This document shows positions 52,739 to 61,489 of a stretch of DNA of 64,000 nt, piece by piece (position 1 is the first letter of the stretch; every line of letters starts with the position of its first letter). Under the pieces are notes generated by a model that made no database searches, had not been told where the DNA came from, and saw only the letters and a list, made by a program, of their open reading frames with translations. Origin of the DNA: Comamonadaceae bacterium (lineage in GTDB: Bacteria > Pseudomonadota > Gammaproteobacteria > Burkholderiales > Burkholderiaceae_C); the NCBI GenBank assembly GCA_947447985.1, contig CANFLX010000012.1:1-64000 (forward strand), in the 5' to 3' direction. A program made the translations under genes and the position numbers.

Positions 52739-53920
52739 ATGAAAACTTCACTCACCACCCTGGCTCGCCGCGGCGCTCTCGGATTGGCATTCACAGCGCT
52801 GGCCGCGTCTATGGCCGCTGCGCAAACCCCAGGCAAACTCAAAGTCGGCCTGATGCTGCCATACACCGGTACTTTTGCATCTCTCGGCACTGCCATCGAA
52901 AACGGCTTTCGCCAGCACGTCGCCGAGTTGGGCGGCAAGATTGCAGGCCGCGAGGTGGAGTATTTCAAGGTTGACGATGAGTCCGACCCCTCCAAAGCCA
53001 CCGACAACGTCAACAAGCTCATCAAGCGCGACCAGGTCGATGTGCTGGTGGGCAGCGTGCACTCGGGCGTGGCCATGGCCATGGCCAAAGCCGCCAAAGA
53101 AAGCGGCACCCTGCTGATCGTGCCCAACGCCGGGGCCGACGCAGTGACGGGCGCCATGTGCGCGCCCAACATCTACCGCAGCTCCTTTTCCAACTGGCAG
53201 CCGGGCTACGCCATGGGCGAAGTCATGGCCAAGAAGGGCATCAAGAAGGTCGTCACCATCACTTGGAAGTACGCTGCCGGGGACGAGACCGTGCGCGGCT
53301 TCAAAGAGAGCTTTGAAAAGGGGGGCGGCACCGTGGTCAAGGAATTGAGCCTGCCATTCCCGAATGTGGAATTTCAAGGCCTGCTGACCGAAATTGCAGC
53401 AGCCAAGCCTGACGCGGTGTTCACCTTCTTTGCCGGCGGTGGCGCGGTCAAGTTTGTCAAAGACTATGCCGCAGCGGGATTGAAGAAAACCGTGCCTCTG
53501 TACGCCTCGGGATTTTTGACGGATGGCACCTTGGAGGCACAAGGCGCGGACGCCGATGGCCTGTTTACTGCATTGCATTACGCCGACAGCCTGGACACCA
53601 AGCGTGACAACAGCTTCCGCTTGAACTATGCCAAGACTTACAAGCTGCAGCCCGATGTCTATGCCGTGCAAGGCTATGACGCCGCCCAGATTCTCTCCAT
53701 CGGTCTGAATGCGACAAAAGGTGACGCCACCAAGTCAGCTGACTTTTCTGCGGCTTTGGCCAAAGCCACGATTGACAGCCCGCGCGGCGCCTTTACCTTG
53801 TCCAAAGCCCACAACCCCGTGCAAGATTTCTATTTGCGCCAGGTGGGTGCCAAGGAAAACAAAAAGGTGGGCATTGCCAGCGCCAAGCTCGAAGACCCCG
53901 CACGCGGCTGCAAGCTCTGA
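52739..53920 (+). CDS. ABC transporter substrate-binding protein (Liv/aromatic type)
   Basis: 393 residues with a signal peptide ending ASMAAAQ, then KLKVGLMLPYTGTFASLGTAIENGF, a type I periplasmic binding fold (Peripla_BP_6). It has an AGGAG site and opens a five-gene importer. Linkage to benzoate-CoA ligase suggests benzoate or a related aromatic acid as ligand rather than branched-chain amino acids. Confidence 0.9.
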   Translation: MKTSLTTLARRGALGLAFTALAASMAAAQTPGKLKVGLMLPYTGTFASLGTAIENGFRQHVAELGGKIAGREVEYFKVDDESDPSKATDNVNKLIKRDQVDVLVGSVHSGVAMAMAKAAKESGTLLIVPNAGADAVTGAMCAPNIYRSSFSNWQPGYAMGEVMAKKGIKKVVTITWKYAAGDETVRGFKESFEKGGGTVVKELSLPFPNVEFQGLLTEIAAAKPDAVFTFFAGGGAVKFVKDYAAAGLKKTVPLYASGFLTDGTLEAQGADADGLFTALHYADSLDTKRDNSFRLNYAKTYKLQPDVYAVQGYDAAQILSIGLNATKGDATKSADFSAALAKATIDSPRGAFTLSKAHNPVQDFYLRQVGAKENKKVGIASAKLEDPARGCKL

Positions 53921-53944
53921 GCTTCTGAAGCATTCCACACCGCC

Positions 53945-54826
53945 ATGGACCTCACCACCTTTTTCATTCAGTGCCTGAATTCGCTGCAGTACGGGCTGCT
54001 CTTGTTCTTGGTGGCGTCCGGTTTGACGCTGATTTTCGGCATCATGGGCGTGATCAACCTGGCGCACGGCAGCTTCTATATGGTGGGCGCCTATTTGGCT
54101 TTCAGCCTGGCTCCGGTGGTGGGCGCGGCCATGGGTGGCGGCTTTTTTTCCACCTTGCTCGTGGGGGTGGTGTTAGCGGTTCTTTTTGGCTACTTTCTGG
54201 AGTGGGCCTTCTTCAGCTTTTTGTACGAACGTGAGCACTTGCAACAGGTGCTCATGACTTACGGGCTGATCCTGGTATTTGAAGAGCTGCGTAGCCTCTT
54301 GGTGGGGGACGACGTGCATGGCGTGGCGCCCCCCGAGATTCTCAACGGCAGCTTTGCACTGGGCGAGATGATGAGCTATCCGGTGTACCGCTTGTTCATC
54401 TCAGGCGTGTGCCTGGCGCTGGCGCTGGGCATGTACTTTGTGTTCACCCGTACCCGCTTGGGCATGATGATCCGGGCTGGAAGCACCAACCGTGAAATGG
54501 TGCAGTCGCTGGGTATTGATATCAAGTTTCTGTACCGCGTGGTGTTTGCAGCGGGTGTGGCGATTGCTGTGCTGGCGGGTATGGTGGCTGCGCCCGTGTC
54601 CTCGGTCTATCCGGGCATGGGCAGCACGGTGCTCATCATCTGCTTTGTGGTGGTGGTCATTGGTGGCATTGGATCGATCCGGGGGGCACTGTTTGCGTCC
54701 TTGCTGATTGGACTTGTGGACACCTTCGGCAAAGTGCTGCTGCCTTCTGCCGCCGGCGTGCTGGTCTATGTGCTGATGGCACTCATATTGATTTGGAAGC
54801 CCGATGGATTGTTCAAAGCGGGCTGA
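53945..54826 (+). CDS. branched-chain/aromatic ABC transporter permease (LivH type)
   Basis: 293 residues with about eight hydrophobic segments. Typical LivH patterns are GLTLIFGIMGVINLAHGSFYMVGAY, TRLGMMIRAGSTNREMVQSLGI (cytoplasmic coupling loop) and VVVVIGGIGSIRGALFASLLIG. It is 24 bases after the binding-protein gene and part of the same importer. Confidence 0.93.
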   Translation: MDLTTFFIQCLNSLQYGLLLFLVASGLTLIFGIMGVINLAHGSFYMVGAYLAFSLAPVVGAAMGGGFFSTLLVGVVLAVLFGYFLEWAFFSFLYEREHLQQVLMTYGLILVFEELRSLLVGDDVHGVAPPEILNGSFALGEMMSYPVYRLFISGVCLALALGMYFVFTRTRLGMMIRAGSTNREMVQSLGIDIKFLYRVVFAAGVAIAVLAGMVAAPVSSVYPGMGSTVLIICFVVVVIGGIGSIRGALFASLLIGLVDTFGKVLLPSAAGVLVYVLMALILIWKPDGLFKAG

Positions 54827-54844
54827 GCGCCCAAGGTCGGTCGA

Positions 54845-55849
54845 ATGAAGTATTCCAAAGTTATTTTTGTGGCGCTGGCTTTTTTGGGTCTGGCGGTATT
54901 TCCTCTGGCTTCTGGCCAGTACGGCCTGGACCTGACGACCAAGATCATGGTGTTTGCTATTTTTGCCCTCAGTCTGGAGTTGCTGGTAGGCACCACCGGT
55001 TTGGTGTGTTTTGGCCAGGCGGCGTTTTTGGGCATAGGGGCCTATGCCACCGTGCTGCTTTCACCCGGCGACCAAGCGGGCAATGTGCTGTGGCTTTTGC
55101 CTGCGGCCATGGCACTGGCCGGTCTGTATGCCCTGGCGGTGGGGGCGCTTTCGCTGCGCACCAAAGGCGTGTACTTCATCATGGTGACCCTGGCATTTGC
55201 CCAGATGGCCTATTACGTGGTGCATGACACGCCCCTGGGTGGTGGCACCGACGGCATTTATCTCATGCTCAAACCCACCGTGGGCGAATGGCTGGATCTG
55301 GACAAACCGCTGTCGCTGTACCGTTTTACGCTGGTATGCCTGCTGCTGACCTTTCTGTTTTTGGCCTTGCTGGGGCGTTCGCGATTTGGCCGCGCACTGG
55401 CGGGCATTCGCGTCAATGAGCAGCGCATGCGGGCCACGGGTTTTTCTACCTATCCCTACAAGCTGGCTGCCTTTGTGATATCGGGCGCCCTGTCGGGTTT
55501 GGCTGGTTTTTTGTTTGCGGTGAAAGACGGCTTTGTGAATCCTGAACTGATGGCCTGGCATGTCTCCGGCGAGGTGCTGATTATTGTGATTCTGGGGGGC
55601 CTGGGGCATCTGCGTGGCGCGCTGATAGGCGCGTTTGCCTTTGCCATGTTGCAGGAGTTTTTCAAATCCGAGGCGGTGTTCGGTGAATTTGCCAAGCACT
55701 GGCATTTGGGCTTGGGCATGACCATCATCGCCAGTGTGGCCTTGTTGCCCCGCGGCTTGGTGGGCTTGCCAGGGCAAATTGCCGCGCGACTGCGTGGTGA
55801 CCGGGGTGAGCACTCCGTCGCTGCAGGAGGTCGCCATGCAAGCCACTGA
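54845..55849 (+). CDS. branched-chain/aromatic ABC transporter permease (LivM type)
   Basis: 334 residues with about ten hydrophobic segments. VFAIFALSLELLVGTTGLVCFGQAAFLGIGAY, FGRALAGIRVNEQRMRATGF and VIILGG-like IVILGGLGHLRGALIGAF are LivM hallmarks. The last 14 bases overlap the next ATPase gene. Confidence 0.93.
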   Translation: MKYSKVIFVALAFLGLAVFPLASGQYGLDLTTKIMVFAIFALSLELLVGTTGLVCFGQAAFLGIGAYATVLLSPGDQAGNVLWLLPAAMALAGLYALAVGALSLRTKGVYFIMVTLAFAQMAYYVVHDTPLGGGTDGIYLMLKPTVGEWLDLDKPLSLYRFTLVCLLLTFLFLALLGRSRFGRALAGIRVNEQRMRATGFSTYPYKLAAFVISGALSGLAGFLFAVKDGFVNPELMAWHVSGEVLIIVILGGLGHLRGALIGAFAFAMLQEFFKSEAVFGEFAKHWHLGLGMTIIASVALLPRGLVGLPGQIAARLRGDRGEHSVAAGGRHASH

Positions 55850-56588
55850 CGTTTTGCTGCGGGGCAAGAACATCAGCCGCCGCTGGGGCGGCTTGCTGGC
55901 GCTCAATGACGTGTCCTTGGAGGTCGCACGCGGCACAGTGCATGCGGTGATTGGCACCAACGGGGCGGGCAAGTCCACCCTGGTCAATATCTTGTCGGGT
56001 GAAGTCGAGCCCTCCTCGGGCACGGTGGAACTGCTGGGTCAGGATGTGACGCAGTGGAGCCAACCCCGGCGTGCGCGCGCAGGCCTGGGCCGCAGCTACC
56101 AGCGCAACACCATTTACCCCAGCTTCAGCGTGCTGGAAAACTGCCGTTTGGCCGCCCAAGCGAGCGTGCAAAAACCCTGGAATTTTTGGCAGGGTGCGCG
56201 TGGCTGCCAAGCCAGTAATGCGGCGGCAGTGGAAGCTGCTGAGCGCGCAGGTTTGAGCGCGGTATTGGAGCGCGAGGCTGGGCTGTTGTCCCACGGCCAA
56301 AAGCGCCAGTTAGAGATTGCCATGTGTTTGGCAACGTCGCCCCAGGTCTTGCTGTTGGACGAGCCGCTGGCCGGCATGGGTGCCGAAGAAACCGAACGCA
56401 TGCTGGCGCTGCTGGAGTCGCTCAAAGACACGCATGCCTTGCTGCTGATTGAGCATGACATGGATGCCGTGTTTCGCGTGGCGGATTGCATCACGGTGAT
56501 GGTCAACGGCGGCGTGATCGCCTCGGGCAGCCCTGACTTTGTGCGCAACAGCGCCGAGGTGCGTGTGGCCTATTTGGGGGAGCATTGA
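55836..56588 (+). CDS. ABC transporter ATP-binding protein (LivG type)
   Basis: 250 residues from ATG 55836, preceded by a near-perfect AGGAGG site inside livM. Walker A GTNGAGKST (40-48), signature LLSHGQKRQLEIAM, Walker B LLLDEPLAGM and H-loop histidine in LLIEHDMDAVF are all present. The signature has SHGQ in place of SGGQ, as is usual in LivG proteins. Confidence 0.93.
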   Translation: MQATDVLLRGKNISRRWGGLLALNDVSLEVARGTVHAVIGTNGAGKSTLVNILSGEVEPSSGTVELLGQDVTQWSQPRRARAGLGRSYQRNTIYPSFSVLENCRLAAQASVQKPWNFWQGARGCQASNAAAVEAAERAGLSAVLEREAGLLSHGQKRQLEIAMCLATSPQVLLLDEPLAGMGAEETERMLALLESLKDTHALLLIEHDMDAVFRVADCITVMVNGGVIASGSPDFVRNSAEVRVAYLGEH

Positions 56589-56589
56589 G

Positions 56590-57303
56590 ATGGACACCGA
56601 GCTGATACTCGATGCCAAGGGCGTGCACGCTTGGTATGGCTCCAGCCATATATTGCACGGCGTGGACCTGCAGATTGCGCGCGGCCAAACCGTGGGCCTG
56701 CTGGGGCGCAATGGCATGGGCAAATCCACGCTGATACGCACCCTGCTGGGCCATGTGCCCCAGCGCAGCGGCGACATTCACTTTTTTGGCGTCGATGCCT
56801 CGCACAGCAAACCCCACACCGTCGCCCGTTTGGGCGTGGCCTATGTGCCGGAAGGGCGGGGCGTGTTCCCCAACCTCACGGTGCTGGAAAACCTGCACAT
56901 GGCGGCCCGCGTGGGGCGCGATGGCCGCAATGACTGGCCGCTGGAACGGGTGCTGCAGACCTTTCCGCGCCTGGCCGAGCGCTTGAAAAACCTGGGCGCC
57001 CAGCTCTCGGGCGGCGAACAGCAAATGCTCTCCATTGGCCGCGCGCTCATGACCCACCCCGAGCTCATCGTTCTCGACGAAGCCACCGAAGGCCTGGCAC
57101 CACTGATCGTGGCTGAGATCTGGCGCGTGATCGGCGACATCCGCGCCAGCGGCATTGCCACCCTGATCGTGGACCGCGACTACCGCAAGGTGCTGGAGCG
57201 GGCAGACACCGCCCTCGTGCTGCAAAAAGGCCAGGTCGTGATGCACGGCAGCGGCGAGGCACTGCTGCACGACACTGCGCTGGCGACGTATTTGGGGGTT
57301 TGA
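56590..57303 (+). CDS. ABC transporter ATP-binding protein (LivF type)
   Basis: 237 residues from ATG 56590, one base after the livG stop. Walker A GRNGMGKST (39-47), signature LSGGEQ (139-144) and Walker B LIVLDEATEGLAP are intact. The H-loop position reads LIVDRDYRKVL, with R196 where LivF usually has glutamine and most ABC ATPases histidine; aspartate also replaces the following-strand glutamate. Last gene of the importer operon, ending 7 bases before the convergent LysR gene. Confidence 0.92.
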   Translation: MDTELILDAKGVHAWYGSSHILHGVDLQIARGQTVGLLGRNGMGKSTLIRTLLGHVPQRSGDIHFFGVDASHSKPHTVARLGVAYVPEGRGVFPNLTVLENLHMAARVGRDGRNDWPLERVLQTFPRLAERLKNLGAQLSGGEQQMLSIGRALMTHPELIVLDEATEGLAPLIVAEIWRVIGDIRASGIATLIVDRDYRKVLERADTALVLQKGQVVMHGSGEALLHDTALATYLGV

Positions 57304-57310
57304 GCCACCT

Positions 57311-58207
57311 TCAATCCCGCAAGTGCGCGCGGACAAAGGTACGGAAATAGGCCATCGCAGGTGCCTCGGTTCGCCCGGCCAGGGTGACATACGCAAAACG
57401 CGCGGTGGCTGCTAACGGCGGTTTGAGTGCAAGCTCCACCAGGCTACCGTCTTCCAATCCGCTGCGCGCGGCGGCCAGCGCACCTAGAAATACCGCATCG
57501 GTTTGGGCTGCAGTTTGAACCAGGCTGGCCACATCGTCGCACCGCAAAGTGACCATGTCGGAGGGGTTCGCCTTTGGACCAAACTGGTCGACCAACAAGC
57601 GCGCCACCTCGTCAGACAGGGGGGTTGATGCCACCGGAAAGCGCAGCACATCCGCGAGCGTCGTGATTTTTTTCCGCGCCAGCGGGTGCCGGGCCCGGAC
57701 GACAAACCCGGCTCGCAATTCCGCCATGGATTCGATGTTGAGGTCGCTGGCAGGGATCACGCGGCGCATGTCCACCACCATGGCGTCCAATTGGCGGCTG
57801 CGCAATTGCAAGATTTGCAACTCTACGGGTCCTTGGGTCACCGCCACCCGCATGCCGGTTTGCGTGGTCGCAGCGCACATCAGAGGCACCATCAGCAGCG
57901 CAGCGGGGCCAGACCCCAAGCCGACATTGATCAAGCCTCTGCCACCTTCTTGCAGAAGTTTGGCGCTGTGGCGCAGCTCCGCAGTGTCGCGAACAATGTG
58001 CCGCGCCCGCGCAACAACGTCTTGGCCCAAGGGTGTGAGTTCATTGCGCTTACCAATGCGATCCAGCACCCGGGCGCCCAGGTCTTGTTCCAGACTTTGA
58101 ATGCTGCGGCTGAGCGCCGACTGGGTGATGAACAGCTTGTCCGCCGCACGGCTAAACGAGCCGCAGTCGGCAAGCGCCAACAGGTGTTCCAGGTGCTTAA
58201 TGTTCAT
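57311..58207 (-). CDS. LysR family transcriptional regulator
   Basis: 298 residues. N-terminal helix-turn-helix MNIKHLEHLLALADCGSFSRAADKLFITQSALSRSIQSLE is followed by a LysR substrate-binding domain. Divergent from the Bug-M20-cyclodeaminase operon, so it is the likely activator of that unit. The effector is unknown. Confidence 0.93.
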   Translation of the reverse strand: MNIKHLEHLLALADCGSFSRAADKLFITQSALSRSIQSLEQDLGARVLDRIGKRNELTPLGQDVVARARHIVRDTAELRHSAKLLQEGGRGLINVGLGSGPAALLMVPLMCAATTQTGMRVAVTQGPVELQILQLRSRQLDAMVVDMRRVIPASDLNIESMAELRAGFVVRARHPLARKKITTLADVLRFPVASTPLSDEVARLLVDQFGPKANPSDMVTLRCDDVASLVQTAAQTDAVFLGALAAARSGLEDGSLVELALKPPLAATARFAYVTLAGRTEAPAMAYFRTFVRAHLRD

Positions 58208-58336
58208 GGTCTTCCGCCTGGCTTATTAATGATAAAAATGAATGATAACTAGGAAAATAATACATTGGACTCATTGGTATGAGCTGCCTACGATACACAC
58301 CACATCGTTCACTTCACATCACTTCAGGAGCCAGCC
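58208..58336. promoter_or_regulatory. divergent control region between the LysR gene and the Bug gene
   Basis: 129 bases with an AT-rich core at about 58222-58262 containing two ATGATAA-like stretches (ATGATAAAAATGAATGATAA), which could form a LysR binding site. I could not fix -35 and -10 boxes with confidence. An AGGAG site precedes the Bug gene. Confidence 0.4.
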
Positions 58337-59335
58337 ATGCGATTGAGCCTCACCCATTTACTGCGCACTTGCAGCACCGTTGTCGCCAGCTTTGCCGTGG
58401 CCGCTTCCGTGGCTGCACAGACCTTTCCGAACAAGCCCGTCTCGCTGATGGTTCCGTACCCGGTGGGCGGTTTGTCCGACATCATTGCGCGCACGGTCAA
58501 CCAGTCTCTGTCCAAAAACCTGGGTCAGCCCGTCTTGGTCGACAACCTGGGCGGCGCCAGCGGTTCCGTTGCGGCGCAAAAGGTACTCAATGCCCCATCC
58601 GATGGCTACACCATTTTCCAGGGCTCTCCCAATGAGTTGATCTTGGCTCCCCTGGCCATTTCAGCCATCAAATTCAAGAGTGAGGACTTCCGTCTCCTCC
58701 AGATGATTGCCACCGCGCAAATTGCGTTTTTGGCGCGCCCTGATTTGCCGGTGAATTCGGTGGATGAGTTTGTCGAGTACGCCCGCAAGGCGGCAAAACA
58801 AGGTAAGCCGGTCACCTACGCCAGTGTTGGACCGGGATCCTTCTACCACTTGCTCGGTGAGCATCTCTCCAAGGTGACCGACATTCCCATGATCCATGTC
58901 CCCTACCGGGGTGCCGCACCTGCCGAACAAGATGTGATGGCGGGTCAGGTGGACTTTTTCTTGGCACCTTACGGTAAGAAGTACCTCGACTTTCAAAAGT
59001 CAGGCAAAGTCAAAGTGCTGGCCATGCTGAATTCCACCCGTTTGGACGGTGTGAAGGAGTTTCCCGCGGTCGGCGAGAGCAAGACACTTAAAGACTTCAC
59101 CTTCAACATCTGGACAGGCTACTTTGTGAAGAAGGACACCCCCGATGCGGTGGTGAATGTCCTGCACAAAGCCATCACCGAAACCCTGGCCGATCCAACG
59201 GTTCACGCCGGACTGGAGTCCAACAGTCTGCTCACTGCCCAGCCCGCATCGCTGCCGGTTGTGAGCAAGGTATATGCCGATGGAACGGCGCAGTTCCGCG
59301 CGATTGCCAAGTCCATCAACCTGCAAGCGCAATAA
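58337..59335 (+). CDS. tripartite tricarboxylate transporter substrate-binding protein (Bug family)
   Basis: 332 residues with a signal peptide ending ASVAAQT, then FPNKPVSLMVPYPVGGLSDIIART, the Bug/TctC signature. MIHVPYRGAAPAEQDVMAGQVDFFL is the conserved ligand-pocket region. No TctA/TctB membrane genes are adjacent, as is common for the many orphan Bug proteins of Burkholderiales. First gene of an operon with an M20 hydrolase, so the ligand may be an N-acyl amino acid. Confidence 0.92.
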   Translation: MRLSLTHLLRTCSTVVASFAVAASVAAQTFPNKPVSLMVPYPVGGLSDIIARTVNQSLSKNLGQPVLVDNLGGASGSVAAQKVLNAPSDGYTIFQGSPNELILAPLAISAIKFKSEDFRLLQMIATAQIAFLARPDLPVNSVDEFVEYARKAAKQGKPVTYASVGPGSFYHLLGEHLSKVTDIPMIHVPYRGAAPAEQDVMAGQVDFFLAPYGKKYLDFQKSGKVKVLAMLNSTRLDGVKEFPAVGESKTLKDFTFNIWTGYFVKKDTPDAVVNVLHKAITETLADPTVHAGLESNSLLTAQPASLPVVSKVYADGTAQFRAIAKSINLQAQ

Positions 59336-59340
59336 GCGCC

Positions 59341-60522
59341 ATGGTGTCATTGCCCGACGCACTCTTGGCCAGTGCGCAGCGCTATACCGCATTGCGTCGC
59401 GATATCCATCAGCATCCCGAAATCGGTTTTCAGGAGTTTCGAACCAGTGACTTGGTGGCAGAGCGACTGGAGGGCTGGGGCTACAGCGTCACCCGCGGTT
59501 TGGGTGGCACAGGTGTGGTCGGTCAGCTCAAGCGCGGCAGTGGCGCGCGCAAATTGGGATTGCGCGCCGATATGGACGCCCTGCCCATTCAAGAGACCAC
59601 GGGCTTGCCCTACGCCAGTTGCCATACGGGTCTGATGCATGCCTGCGGGCACGACGGCCATACCGCCATGCTGTTGGCCGCGGCGGAGCATCTGGCTACA
59701 GGCGGGCAGTTTGACGGGACATTGAACCTGATTTTTCAACCCGCCGAAGAAAGTCTGGGCGGCGCCCGCAAGATGATGGAGGACGGCTTGTTTGATCGTT
59801 TTCCGTGTGATGCGATTTTTGCGATGCACAACTTACCCGGCTTTCGGCCGGGACAGTTGCTCCTTAGGGAGGGCGCGACCATGGCGTCCAGTGAAAACGT
59901 CCTGGTGCACTTGGAGGGCATTGGCGGGCATGGAGCCATGCCCCATCTGGGCGCGGACCCTGTAGTGGCGGGTGCGTCTATCGTGATGGCGCTGCAAACC
60001 ATTGTTTCGCGCAATGTGGCGCCTCTGCAAATGGCTGTCATCACGGTCGGCGCTTTTCAAGCCGGGGTGGCCAATAACGTGATTCCCCAGCAGGCCACCC
60101 TCAAGCTCAGTGTGCGGGCTTTGGACCGAGGCGTGCGTGAACTTTTGCGTAGGCGAATTGTCGAACTGGTCGAGGCACAGGCCCAAAGCTATGGTGTTCA
60201 GGCAAGTGTGGAGTTTTTGCCCGGCTATCCGGTGCTGGTCAATACAGGTGCTGAGACGGCATTGGCGCGTGAGATTGCCATGGAGCTTGTGGGCCCAGAC
60301 AACGTCATCTTGCAAACGGAAGCTCTTACCGGCAGCGAGGACTTCGCCTACATGCTGGAAGCCGTGCCGGGAAGCTATCTGTTTATCGGCAACGGCGATG
60401 CGGCCACAGGTGGCCACGGCGCGTGCATGGTGCACAACCCCAATTACGATTTTGAGGACCGCAATATTCCCATCGGTGCCGCCTTCTGGGTGCGTCTCAC
60501 GGAGCGTTTTCTGGCACCATGA
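59341..60522 (+). CDS. M20-family amidohydrolase, hippurate hydrolase-like
   Basis: 393 residues of the M20D group. Metal-binding motifs: LRADMDALPIQE, MHACGHDGHTAML (Cys102, His104) and FQPAEESLGGARKM; the dimerisation domain contains GGHGAMPHLGADPV and the C-terminal metal ligand lies in GSEDFAYMLEAVPGSYLFIGNG. Family members hydrolyse hippurate (to benzoate and glycine), indole-3-acetyl amino acids or N-acyl amino acids. Closeness to a benzoate pathway favours hippurate, by inference only. Starts 5 bases after the Bug gene. Confidence 0.88.
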   Translation: MVSLPDALLASAQRYTALRRDIHQHPEIGFQEFRTSDLVAERLEGWGYSVTRGLGGTGVVGQLKRGSGARKLGLRADMDALPIQETTGLPYASCHTGLMHACGHDGHTAMLLAAAEHLATGGQFDGTLNLIFQPAEESLGGARKMMEDGLFDRFPCDAIFAMHNLPGFRPGQLLLREGATMASSENVLVHLEGIGGHGAMPHLGADPVVAGASIVMALQTIVSRNVAPLQMAVITVGAFQAGVANNVIPQQATLKLSVRALDRGVRELLRRRIVELVEAQAQSYGVQASVEFLPGYPVLVNTGAETALAREIAMELVGPDNVILQTEALTGSEDFAYMLEAVPGSYLFIGNGDAATGGHGACMVHNPNYDFEDRNIPIGAAFWVRLTERFLAP

Positions 60523-60526
60523 GTGC

Positions 60527-61489
60527 ATGAGCACGCATCTCTCCCCCGCCCAAACCGCCCAAGCCCTGCCGTACCCCGCGCTGGCGCGCCATATCGAGGC
60601 GCTGCTCCAAGACCCCACGGTCAAGGTGCCCGCGCGCATGGTGCTGCCACTGGCGGGTGGCGGCAGCTACTTTGTGATGCCTGCCACCGATGCCACGCTG
60701 GCCATCAGCAAGCTCATCACCTTTATCCCCGACAACGCCAGCCGCCAGTTGCCCAGCATCCAGGGCGATGTGGTGGTGTTTGACGCCGCTACAGGCCAAC
60801 GCCTGTGCATCCTGGACGGCCCCACGGTAACCGCACGGCGCACGGCCGCCGTGTCGCTGCTGGCCGCGCAAAAGCTGGCGTGCCGCACCGATGGCCCCTT
60901 GTTGATCGTGGGTGCAGGCGTGCAAGGCCATTCGCATGCCGAGGCGTTTGCCGCAGGTTTGGGTGTGCGCGAAGTGTGGGTGGCTTCGCGCAGCGCGGCG
61001 TCTGCGGACGCCCTGGTACGCCACTGCCACGGTCTGGGCTTGCGTGCCCAAAGGGTAGAGGATGCCAATGCCGTATTGGCCGAATGCCCGCTGGTGGTCA
61101 GTACCACCTCGGCGCAAGAAGTCGCATTGCGCACCATGCCCCGCGCAGACGCTTTCGTCGCGGCGGTGGGCGCTTTCACGCCCCGCATGGTGGAGTGGGA
61201 TGCTGCGGTGTGCCAACGTCTGGCGCAGGAGGGCACGCTGGTGGTCGACACGCGCGACGCCGACCACGAGGCGGGTGACCTCCTCCAGGCGGGGATCGAC
61301 GTACCGACTGTGCCGACGCTGGGCGATGTCATCGCTGGCTCGGCTACTTGGGCTGACTATGCAACCCAACGACGCAGCGGCCCTGTGTTTTTCAAGAGCT
61401 GCGGTTGGGCCGGCTGGGACTTGGCAGCAGCGCGCTGCGCGTCTTCAGGCCTTGGCCTTCGCCTTGACCTTCAGACGCCAGGCGTGTAA
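60527..61489 (+). CDS. ornithine cyclodeaminase/mu-crystallin family protein (delta1-pyrroline-2-carboxylate reductase-like)
   Basis: 320 residues from ATG 60527, four bases after the hydrolase stop. The NAD(P)-binding motif [17 protein letters not shown] and the family block [31 protein letters not shown] identify the superfamily. [17 protein letters not shown] replaces the ornithine-binding details, so a reductase of cyclic imino acids is more likely than a true cyclodeaminase. The 3' end overlaps glcB by 45 bases in antisense. Confidence 0.83.
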   Translation: MSTHLSPAQTAQALPYPALARHIEALLQDPTVKVPARMVLPLAGGGSYFVMPATDATLAISKLITFIPDNASRQLPSIQGDVVVFDAATGQRLCILDGPTVTARRTAAVSLLAAQKLACRTDGPLLIVGAGVQGHSHAEAFAAGLGVREVWVASRSAASADALVRHCHGLGLRAQRVEDANAVLAECPLVVSTTSAQEVALRTMPRADAFVAAVGAFTPRMVEWDAAVCQRLAQEGTLVVDTRDADHEAGDLLQAGIDVPTVPTLGDVIAGSATWADYATQRRSGPVFFKSCGWAGWDLAAARCASSGLGLRLDLQTPGV

